Origin: a bacterium
Lineage (GTDB): Bacteria; Verrucomicrobiota; Verrucomicrobiia; Limisphaerales; UBA11358
Length of the DNA stretch: 8,764 bases
NCBI GenBank assembly: GCA_021781185.1
Contig: JAJXXI010000289.1
Coordinates: 1-8,764 of the forward strand
Direction: 5' to 3'
A model generated the notes under the pieces. That model was not told where the DNA came from, made no database searches, and worked only from the letters and a program-made list of their open reading frames with translations. Below are positions 1 through 8,764 of the stretch, piece after piece (the stretch's first letter is position 1; every line of letters begins with the position of its first letter). The translations under genes were made by a program, and so were the position numbers.

Positions 1-397
1 CGCTTTCGAGGCCCCCCCGCAGCAATCGCTGGGCGGCCCGTGGGAATTTCTGCTGATGGAGGCCGCCCGGGTGCGCGATGAAACGGCGGCGAGCGAGGCG
101 CAGGTGGATCCCCAAACGCTCACCGCCTCCACCGAATCTTCGGCCTCCCGGCTCGAAGAGACCATGATCTGCTCGATTTCCGGCGAAACGATTTACGAAG
201 CGCAGTGCGCCGAGGCCCCGGCGCGCACCGCCTGGCTGCAATCCGTGCTCGCCCAGGCCGAGCAGCTCGGTGAAATCCTGTCGTTCGGCAATTTCGACCG
301 GCTGGAAATGCCGCTCAACGGCGGCCGCGCCGTCGTGTTGTCCCGTTCGCCCCGGATTGTCTTTGTTCGCGTTTCCAACACCCTTGGCAACGCATGA
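1..397 (+). CDS. C-terminal part of a DUF4388/roadblock-like regulatory protein (5' partial)
   Basis: The frame is open from base 2 and the 5' end lies outside the window, so the ATG at 56 is internal. About 131 residues are visible. The first stretch (FEAPPQQSLGGPWEFLLMEA, bases 5-64) resembles the end of DUF4388/PATAN-type domains found in bacterial signalling proteins. A Ser/Thr/Ala/Glu-rich linker follows (about bases 65-160). The last 75 or so residues start at TMICSISGETIYEAQC and run through DRLEMPLNGGRAVVL and IVFVRV. Their alternating strand/helix/strand pattern resembles a roadblock/LC7 domain, the fold of MglB-type small-GTPase regulators. The stop overlaps the next gene's start (ATGA), so the two are probably translationally coupled. 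Both domain assignments come from recalled family patterns and are tentative. The frame itself is well supported by length and by the coupled neighbour. Confidence 0.65.
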   Translation, partial: AFEAPPQQSLGGPWEFLLMEAARVRDETAASEAQVDPQTLTASTESSASRLEETMICSISGETIYEAQCAEAPARTAWLQSVLAQAEQLGEILSFGNFDRLEMPLNGGRAVVLSRSPRIVFVRVSNTLGNA

Positions 398-747
398 AAG
401 CGGTCTTTCAGCAATGGATTTCCGAACGCGTCCTCCAGCCGGGCATGCTCGGCTGCGCCATGGCCGGGCCCGGCGGAGACGGCTTTTGCCAGTGCGTGGA
501 TGAAACCGTTTGTCCACCGGACAAGCTCGCGGAAATTCTCAACCTGCTGGAAGGCGTCCACGCGCGAACCACCACCAATGGGCTGGAGCCGCGCTGGCGC
601 ACCTGGGTTTTTGCCGGGGGAAAAATCCGCTCGGTCACGCGTCAGGATGGCTGGTTGCTAGTGGCGGTTGTCCGGGCCGACAGCCCGGCCGCCAAAAATC
701 TTGACCCGCTGTTCTCCGAATTTTTTATGCTGAGCCCGGGCAACTGA
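394..747 (+). CDS. Small roadblock/LC7-like protein (117 aa)
   Basis: This is a complete 117-residue frame whose ATG overlaps the TGA of the preceding gene. There is no signal peptide or membrane segment, so the product is probably cytoplasmic. The N-terminal part is helical (VFQQWISERVLQPGMLGCA). A strand (GFCQCVDETV) and a second helix (PDKLAEILNLLEGVHA) come next. The C-terminal half has paired strands (WRTWVFAGGKIRSVTR, GWLLVAVVRADSP) and a closing helix (LDPLFSEFFML). The order helix-strand-strand-helix-strands is that of roadblock/LC7 proteins, which usually act as homo- or heterodimers controlling a small GTPase. The protein upstream ends in a similar-looking segment, so the two may form a heterodimer. 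I do not recognise a specific named gene. The reading frame is secure and the family only moderately so. Confidence 0.6.
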   Translation: MKAVFQQWISERVLQPGMLGCAMAGPGGDGFCQCVDETVCPPDKLAEILNLLEGVHARTTTNGLEPRWRTWVFAGGKIRSVTRQDGWLLVAVVRADSPAAKNLDPLFSEFFMLSPGN

Positions 748-795
748 GGCGCCTTTTTCCTTTTCCCCAAATCCAATCGCCCGCATCTTGACGGC

Positions 796-1646
<851 letters not shown>

Positions 1647-1647
<1 letters not shown>

Positions 1648-1781
1648 ACCACGAATGGACACCAATAGACACCTGGAACCGGAACGCGGATTTCCCAAGA
1701 TTGGTTTTCTGCTCCTGGCGAAACCGTGCAATCCAAGTCCTGCTGGTTCTAATTCGTGTTCATGCGGGTCCATTCGCGGTT
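1647..1781. repeat. Imperfect inverted-repeat (MITE/REP-like) element between nadC and birA
   Basis: The outer arms are 1647-1672 (begins AACCACGAATGGACACC) and 1756-1781, whose reverse complement begins AACCGCGAATGGACCCG. They match at 20 of 26 positions without gaps. Weaker complementarity continues inward (GGAACCGGAACGCGGA against AGAACCAGCAGGACTT), so most of the 135 bp could fold into one long hairpin. The arms resemble the ACCACGAATGGACACGAATG family of scattered intergenic repeats that I recall from Verrucomicrobiota and related genomes. That recollection has not been searched. The left end overlaps the last base of the nadC stop codon and the right end lies 7 bases before the birA ATG. 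It carries no gene. Confidence 0.7.
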
Positions 1782-1788
1782 TAATATC

Positions 1789-2769
1789 ATGACCACCGAC
1801 ACCAAAATTCTTTCCGCGCTGCGCGCCCATCCCGACGGCGTTTCCGGTGCGCAGTTGGCCGGGCAACTGGACATCAGCCGCGCCGCCATCTGGGCGCGCA
1901 TGGAGGAATTGCGCAAGGTCGGCTACGACATCGAGGCCAGCCCGCATTTCGGCTATAAACTGGTGGATTCACCGGACGCGCTGCACGCGGATGATCTGCT
2001 GGCCCGCCTGGGCAAAACCCGCGTGGTCGGCCGCGACATCCAGGTGTTTGAACAAACCACTTCGACCAACGACGTGATCGAAAAACTCGCGCGCGACGGC
2101 GTGAAGGAGGGCGCGGTGGTATTTGCCGAGTCCCAGACCAGGGGCCGGGGACGGCTAGGTCGCAAATGGATTTCGCCCACGCGCAAGGGCCTGTGGTTTT
2201 CCGTGCTGCTGCGTCCTTCCGTAAATCCGCAGGAAACCACGCAACTGACCGTCGCCTCGGCCACGGCGTTGCGCCGGGCCATCAAAACCGTCACCGGCTT
2301 GTCGGCAGAGATCAAATGGCCGAATGATTTGCTGCTCGGCGGAAAAAAGGTCGCGGGCATCCTCACGGAAATGAGCGCCGAAGTGGACCGCGTCCGGCAC
2401 ATCATCCTCGGCATCGGCGTGGACGTAAACCAGGATGCGAACGAATTTCCGGCCGAACTGCGCGGCATCGCCACCTCGCTCAAGATCGAGGCGGGCGAAG
2501 CCATTTCCCGCGCCGGGCTGGCGACGGAAATGTTGCGCGAACTGGACGCGGATTACACGCGGATCGGCGCCGGCAAATTTCCCCAGCTGGCGGATGAATG
2601 GGAGGCCGGCTGCGCGACCATCGGCAAAAATGTTTCCGTGCAAATGGGCGCGCGGCTGATTCGCGGCCGCGCCGAGGCGCTGGATGACGACGGCGCGCTG
2701 CTCGTCCGCACCGAACACGGCCATCTGGAACGCGTCATCGGCGGTGATGTGACGCTGGAAAAACGATGA
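1789..2769 (+). CDS. birA: Bifunctional biotin-[acetyl-CoA-carboxylase] ligase / biotin operon repressor BirA
   Basis: The 326-residue protein activates biotin to biotinyl-5'-AMP and transfers it to the lysine of biotin carrier proteins such as AccB. The winged-helix N-terminus (about residues 5-58, recognition helix SRAAIWARMEELR) is the type that lets BirA also repress biotin genes. The catalytic domain has TTSTND (90-95), the biotinyl-AMP loop GRGRLGRKW (119-127), KWPND (176-180), KVAGIL (187-192) and GIGVDVN (208-214). A C-terminal SH3-like domain begins near GKNVSVQMGARLIRGRAEA. The ATG at 1789 is chosen because the earlier in-frame starts (GTG 1756, ATG 1762) fall inside the inverted-repeat arm and would add residues unlike the family. 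No biotin operator is evident in this window, so regulatory targets would lie elsewhere. Confidence 0.96.
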   Translation: MTTDTKILSALRAHPDGVSGAQLAGQLDISRAAIWARMEELRKVGYDIEASPHFGYKLVDSPDALHADDLLARLGKTRVVGRDIQVFEQTTSTNDVIEKLARDGVKEGAVVFAESQTRGRGRLGRKWISPTRKGLWFSVLLRPSVNPQETTQLTVASATALRRAIKTVTGLSAEIKWPNDLLLGGKKVAGILTEMSAEVDRVRHIILGIGVDVNQDANEFPAELRGIATSLKIEAGEAISRAGLATEMLRELDADYTRIGAGKFPQLADEWEAGCATIGKNVSVQMGARLIRGRAEALDDDGALLVRTEHGHLERVIGGDVTLEKR

Positions 2770-2792
2770 AATACAAGATGAAAGTTGAAAGA

Positions 2793-2858
2793 GCGGGCAG
2801 GCGGAAACCGTCGGGCTGCGTGTGCGATCTCCGCTTTCCCGTTTCTCCCACTTCCCGC
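2793..2858. repeat. Palindromic spacer between birA and coaX
   Basis: The 91-bp gap after birA contains GCGGGCAGGCGGAAAC (2793-2808). It can pair imperfectly, with two single-base gaps, with 2841-2858, whose reverse complement is GCGGGAAGTGGGAGAAAC. The 3' arm is pyrimidine-rich and ends 2 bases before the coaX start. It could form an mRNA hairpin over the coaX translation start, or be a decayed repeat copy. No T-run follows, so it does not look like an intrinsic terminator. Confidence 0.35.
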
Positions 2859-2860
2859 TT

Positions 2861-3607
2861 ATGATTTTGCTTTTTGACATCGGCAACACGCACACGCACA
2901 TCGGGCTGGCGAATAACCGGGGCGTGGTGAAACAGGCGGATATTTCGACGCTTGCCTGGTTGGGCGGCGGCGCGGCGGCGCTTGTTAAGAAGTTTGCCGG
3001 CAGACATCCGATTGAAGGAGCGATCTTGTGCAGCGTGGTGCCGCGGGTCACCCCGCTGGTCCGCAAGACGGTCCGCGCCACCTGGAAGCTGGAGGTGCTG
3101 GAACTGAATGCCCAAACCGTTCGCGGTGTGGGCGTGGATTATCCCCGGCCGGCGTCCATCGGTGCGGATCGGCTGGCGAATGCGGTGGCGGCCCGCCGCC
3201 GGTTTGGTGCGCCGGTCGTCGTCGTGGATTTCGGCACGGCGGTCACCTTTGACGTGGTGAATGGCCGGGGCGATTACGTTGGCGGCATCATCGCTCCCGG
3301 CCTCGCGGCCATGACCAGTTATCTCCACGAAAAAACCGCCCTGCTTCCGAAAATCAAAATCCGCGACATCGAAACCGCCATTGGCAAAAGCACGGAACAA
3401 GCCATGCTGATCGGTGCGGTGCATGGTTATCGCGGGCTGGTGCGCGAATTGATTCGCGAGCTGAAGCGCGAACTGCGCGCCAAAAAACTCCCGGTGGTGG
3501 CCACGGGCGGATATGCGCAACTGATCGCTTCAAAACTGCCGGAAATTTCCGCTGTCGAGCCGGATTTGACGCTCGAAGGTCTGCGGCTCGTCTGGCCGCC
3601 GCAATGA
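2861..3607 (+). CDS. coaX: Type III pantothenate kinase, CoaX
   Basis: The enzyme phosphorylates pantothenate to 4'-phosphopantothenate with ATP, the first step of coenzyme A synthesis. It is a cytoplasmic dimer of the ASKHA (acetate/sugar kinase, Hsp70, actin) superfamily. The 248-residue length is typical. The first phosphate motif DIGNT is at residues 6-10. IGADRL (100-105) carries the pantothenate-site Asp and Arg. The second phosphate motif DFGTAVTFD is at 123-131, GGIIAPG at 141-147 and the adenosine-site ATGGYA at 214-219. The ATG at 2861 places DIGNT at the usual distance from the N-terminus. A GTG at 2822 would add 13 unrelated residues from the spacer. The stop lies 3 bases before the next gene, so the two are almost certainly co-transcribed. 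birA-coaX adjacency is common in bacteria. Confidence 0.96.
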   Translation: MILLFDIGNTHTHIGLANNRGVVKQADISTLAWLGGGAAALVKKFAGRHPIEGAILCSVVPRVTPLVRKTVRATWKLEVLELNAQTVRGVGVDYPRPASIGADRLANAVAARRRFGAPVVVVDFGTAVTFDVVNGRGDYVGGIIAPGLAAMTSYLHEKTALLPKIKIRDIETAIGKSTEQAMLIGAVHGYRGLVRELIRELKRELRAKKLPVVATGGYAQLIASKLPEISAVEPDLTLEGLRLVWPPQ

Positions 3608-3610
3608 TTC

Positions 3611-4930
3611 ATGCAGGACTTCATCCCTTATCTGCCTTTGCTGGGGGCGCTGCTGGCGCTGGTGAGCCTGACATTCGCCTTTCGCAACGGCCGGCAGCGG
3701 CGGTTGCTTGACAACCTGCCAACCTCCAAGACTTCCGGCGTCTTCATCGGTTTCGTGGAGCTCAAGGGCACGGCGGAATCCGCCGAACCGCTGACCAGTT
3801 TTCTGGCCGGGCAGGCCTGCGTGCAATATGGCTGGACCGTGGAGGAATACTGGTCGCGCATGGTGACCACGACCGAGACGGACAGTAAGGGCAACACTCG
3901 CACGGTGACGCGACAAGAGAGCGGCTGGACGCGCGTGGACGGCGGCGGCGAGATCATTCCCTTTTATTTGCAGGATGACTGTGGCGTTTTGCTGGTGCGG
4001 CCTGACGGCGCAAAGATCGAGCCGCTGAACTTGTTCGATGAAATCTGCACGCCACTGAATCCACTCTATTATGGCAAAGGCCCGGCCGGGGCGGTTCCGG
4101 ATTCTGGTTTTCGCCGGCGTTTTCTCGAACAGGGAATTCCGCTGAAGACCAACATTTTTGTGGTCGGGCAGGCGCGGGAACGACAGGACATCGTTGCGCC
4201 CGAAATCGCGGCGGATGAACACGCGCCGATGTTTCTTATCTCCACGCGTTCGGAGGAACAGGTCAGTTCCGGCATGAAATGGGGTTCGCGCGGCTGGGCA
4301 TTCTTTGGCCTCATCGCGGCGGTGGGCTTCATGGTCTGGCGGGACGGCGCGCTGAACGTGGACCCGGCTTCGCGCATCCTCCTTTATACGGCGATCGCGG
4401 CGGCGTATTTTTTCATCGGCGGACTGGCGTGGATTTGGATGGTGTATAACAGCCTGGTGGATGTGCGCAACCGCGTGCGGCAGGCGTGGTCGCTCGTGGA
4501 CATCCAGTTGAAACGCCGCTTCGATCTGATTCCCAATCTGGTGGACTGCGTGAAGGGCTATCGCGATCACGAATCGCAATTGCAGACGGAACTCGCCGCC
4601 CTGCGAAATCAGCTTGCCGCCACGCCGCCGGGCGAGGCCGGGCCGGATCATGGCGCGGTCAGCAATGTGGTTGTTGGCATTGCCGAGCGCTATCCCGAAC
4701 TCAAGGCGAACGACGCCTTTCTCGCGTTGCAGAAAACGCTTGCCGACACCGAGCAGCGCATCGCGCTGGCGCGAAGTTATTTCAACGAGATCGCCACGCA
4801 TTACAACACGCGGCTGGAAATCGTGCCGGAACGCTACGTGGCGCGGCTGGGCGCGATGAAACCGCAGCCGCTCATGGAGGCGAATGCTTTCGAGCGCGCG
4901 GCGGTGAAGGTTGATTTGACGTCGAAGTAA
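3611..4930 (+). CDS. Membrane protein with GIDE/BAM-like domain fused to a LemA domain
   Basis: This 439-residue protein starts 3 bases after the coaX stop. Residues 6-24 form an N-terminal membrane helix. Residues about 40-225 resemble the GIDE/BAM domain of the mitochondrial E3 ligase MUL1: GVFIGFVELKG, an IIPFYLQDDCGVLLVRPDG block, then PLKTNIFVVGQAR and PMFLIS before the next helix. Helices follow at 228-244 and about 256-278. From 279 (YNSLVDVRNRVRQAWSLVDI, then QLKRRFDLIPNLVDCVKGY) the C-terminus is a clear LemA domain, a coiled helical bundle ending near LEIVPERYVA. No RING finger is present; the only cysteines are isolated. LemA proteins are membrane-anchored and of poorly known function, so I give no reaction. 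The LemA part is secure. The GIDE-like part is assigned from topology and recalled motifs. Confidence 0.85.
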   Translation: MQDFIPYLPLLGALLALVSLTFAFRNGRQRRLLDNLPTSKTSGVFIGFVELKGTAESAEPLTSFLAGQACVQYGWTVEEYWSRMVTTTETDSKGNTRTVTRQESGWTRVDGGGEIIPFYLQDDCGVLLVRPDGAKIEPLNLFDEICTPLNPLYYGKGPAGAVPDSGFRRRFLEQGIPLKTNIFVVGQARERQDIVAPEIAADEHAPMFLISTRSEEQVSSGMKWGSRGWAFFGLIAAVGFMVWRDGALNVDPASRILLYTAIAAAYFFIGGLAWIWMVYNSLVDVRNRVRQAWSLVDIQLKRRFDLIPNLVDCVKGYRDHESQLQTELAALRNQLAATPPGEAGPDHGAVSNVVVGIAERYPELKANDAFLALQKTLADTEQRIALARSYFNEIATHYNTRLEIVPERYVARLGAMKPQPLMEANAFERAAVKVDLTSK

Positions 4931-4945
4931 ACGGTCGCGGCAGCG

Positions 4946-5443
4946 CTACGAAAGCGTCTTCACGGTTTCCACGCGGATGATGAGCCAGTTGCCGTCCATT
5001 TTCTTGAACTGGAAATGCAGTTCCTGCACGCCGAAGTCCTTGCTTTTGCCCGTGCTGACGTTGGCGGTGCAATTCACGTCGGCGGTTTGCTGGTCGGAAC
5101 CGACCACCACGGTCGTGTCGAAAAATTGAACTTTCAACGAACTCAGGCTGACGAATCCGGCCATGGCGCTTTCCCGGATTTCTTCGCGACCGGAAAAGGT
5201 GCGAATGGCCACGTTGGGAATGTTGATGACGATTTGGGCGTCGGTGGCAAAAAACCCGGCCAGACTGGCGGCTTTGGCGGCCCGCGTGAGGTTGCTGTCG
5301 CCGGAGTCGAAGGTGGCCGTGGCGGCGAGACCGGCCATTTTTTTCAGCACCACCTTTTCCGGGCTGGGAAATAGGACCGTCCAGAGCCAGAACCCCAGTC
5401 CGGCGGCGGCGGCCAGCAGCACGAGGCGAAAGGTGATTTTCAT
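4946..5443 (-). CDS. Membrane-anchored NTF2-like (SnoaL-fold) protein
   Basis: The product is 165 residues from ATG 5443 ([10 protein letters not shown]). Residues 4-22 form a hydrophobic helix (FRLVLLAAAAGLGFWLWTV) without a clear cleavage site, so this is probably a membrane anchor facing the periplasm. The rest has an NTF2-like layout. A long helix region spans KKMAGLAATATF to LAGFFATDAQIVINI, followed by FSGREEIRESAMAGF. Curved strands follow (LKVQFFDTTVVVG, TADVNCTANVST, QELHFQFKKMDGNWLIIRVETV). NTF2-like proteins can be enzymes or ligand binders, and nothing here points to a particular substrate. A longer frame to 5551 exists, but it only adds arginine-rich residues inside lepB. The start overlaps the lepB stop by ATGA, which indicates translational coupling. 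It converges on the LemA gene with a 15-base gap and no visible terminator. Confidence 0.75.
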   Translation of the reverse strand: MKITFRLVLLAAAAGLGFWLWTVLFPSPEKVVLKKMAGLAATATFDSGDSNLTRAAKAASLAGFFATDAQIVINIPNVAIRTFSGREEIRESAMAGFVSLSSLKVQFFDTTVVVGSDQQTADVNCTANVSTGKSKDFGVQELHFQFKKMDGNWLIIRVETVKTLS

Positions 5444-6030
5444 AAGAGAGGCTGCCCAACGATTCGATCGCGCCCGGCCCGGCCCTGCATGTGCAGCTCG
5501 AACGGCATGGAGCGGTTGTCGCCGACGACGTAATATTGATCCGGTCCGCAAACGATCGGTCCATGTTCCCAGTCGCAGGGCAGCTTGACGTAGGGTTCAT
5601 CGAGCGGTTTGCCGTTGATGCAGGCGCGGCCCGCGTGGAAGGTGACGGTTTCCCCCGGCAGGCCGATGATGCGTTTCATCAGCATTTCACTGGGAACCGA
5701 GAAGGTTCCTGGGCGGGAAAAGCGGATTGCGACGATGTCGCCGCGCTGCGGTTCGTGAAACAGGAAGGCCAGCCGGTTCACCAGATGAATCTGGCCGTCA
5801 TGAAACGTCGGCAACATGGAGATGCCTTCGATGCGCACCGGCAACAGCACAAACCGGAAGGTGATGAAACAGACCACCACCAGCACCAGGATGCGCGCCA
5901 GGGTGGCCCGGGGCCGGCGGCCAATCGCCAGCACACGCAGCCGGTGTGCCAAGGTGGAATGGTCGGTGGTGGCAGGCACGCTGGTATTAAACCGGAAACC
6001 GGAGGAAAGTTGCCAGCAAACAATTCCCAC
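5440..6030 (-). CDS. lepB: Signal peptidase I
   Basis: The enzyme cleaves signal peptides from exported preproteins at the outer face of the inner membrane with a Ser/Lys dyad. A single membrane helix (residues 47-65, [19 protein letters not shown]) precedes the catalytic domain. The nucleophile is S71 in EGISMLPT, the general base is K119 in [10 protein letters not shown], and GDNRS lies at 170-174. RGDIV (96-100) and the [11 protein letters not shown] strand fit the family. The 196-residue length suits a short, one-helix type. The start is uncertain. GTG 6030 gives the longest frame, while GTG 5979 or TTG 5952 would still keep the helix. A TTTAAT box at 5986-5991 just upstream of GTG 5979 slightly favours the shorter form. 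It is transcribed divergently from leuS and overlaps the NTF2-like gene. Confidence 0.92.
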   Translation of the reverse strand: MGIVCWQLSSGFRFNTSVPATTDHSTLAHRLRVLAIGRRPRATLARILVLVVVCFITFRFVLLPVRIEGISMLPTFHDGQIHLVNRLAFLFHEPQRGDIVAIRFSRPGTFSVPSEMLMKRIIGLPGETVTFHAGRACINGKPLDEPYVKLPCDWEHGPIVCGPDQYYVVGDNRSMPFELHMQGRAGRDRIVGQPLL

Positions 6031-6069
6031 TCCCTTTTCGGTCTGCCGTGGCCGGCCATCATTCCACGA

Positions 6070-6097
6070 TTGAGTCCGGGCCGTTTTCGCGTAGAAT
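6070..6097 (+). promoter_or_regulatory. Candidate sigma70-type promoter for leuS
   Basis: TTGAGT (6070-6075) and TAGAAT (6092-6097) are separated by 16 bases, matching the consensus boxes at 4 of 6 and 5 of 6 positions. Transcription would begin near 6103-6105, only a few bases before the leuS ATG at 6108, so the mRNA would be leaderless or nearly so. The leuS start is firmly fixed by homology, which makes the short spacing notable if the promoter is real. One good -10 box by chance in GC-rich DNA is still possible. Confidence 0.4.
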
Positions 6098-6107
6098 CCT
6101 CCGCTCT

Positions 6108-8764
<2,657 letters not shown>

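Noticed and set aside
748..795. Terminator after the 117-residue gene (GGCGCC followed by a T-run)
   Set aside because: The stem would be only a self-complementary hexamer with no loop, and a longer hairpin is not evident.
3530..4801. Long open frame (423 codons) on the - strand across the GIDE-LemA gene
   Set aside because: The + strand gene has membrane helices and a clear LemA domain. The reverse frame has His/Arg/Gln-rich, domain-free sequence.
4931..4945. Bidirectional terminator between the convergent genes
   Set aside because: The 15-base gap has no inverted repeat with a T-run.

Overview
The window is gene-dense, GC-rich bacterial chromosome (about 60% G+C by eye). It most resembles a member of the Verrucomicrobiota, perhaps a Pedosphaera/Limisphaera-type lineage. 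That placement is inference. It rests on the style of LeuRS, the DUF4388-like tail followed by a small roadblock-like protein, the GIDE-LemA membrane protein, an interspersed-repeat-like element in a gene gap, and start codons without recognisable Shine-Dalgarno sequences. Most of the content is core metabolism. There is no phage, plasmid, transposase, CRISPR or defence gene, and no stretch over 300 bases lacks a gene.

Layout. Bases 1-747 hold the 3' end of a regulatory-type protein and, overlapping it by ATGA, a 117-residue roadblock/LC7-like protein. Bases 796-3607 hold three cofactor genes on the + strand: nadC (NAD), birA (biotin attachment and regulation) and coaX (coenzyme A). A 135-bp imperfect inverted-repeat element fills the nadC-birA gap, and a weaker palindromic spacer fills the birA-coaX gap. 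Three bases after coaX is a 439-residue membrane protein that joins a GIDE/BAM-like domain to a LemA domain. Converging on it from the - strand are lepB (signal peptidase I) and an anchored NTF2-like protein, again overlapping by ATGA. From 6108 a divergent leuS (leucyl-tRNA synthetase) stays open to the window end; its anticodon-binding region lies outside.

How the genes work together. nadC, birA and coaX supply or attach the cofactors NAD, biotin and CoA, and probably form one transcription unit that also includes the GIDE-LemA gene. lepB and leuS are essential housekeeping genes read from a shared 77-bp intergenic region.

The most unusual content is in leuS. The frame is intact and the HVGH, HDERD and KMSKS motifs are present. 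Against E. coli LeuRS recalled from memory, there are two large extra segments: about 60 residues before the VNWCP motif and about 100 residues inside the CP1 editing domain. Both are much poorer in G+C than their flanks (about 48% and 42% by hand count). A third, tiny expansion is made of four tandem 7-bp units in frame within the editing domain. I saw no wholly new multi-gene system. The best leads are the leuS insertions, the GIDE-LemA fusion and the inverted-repeat element.
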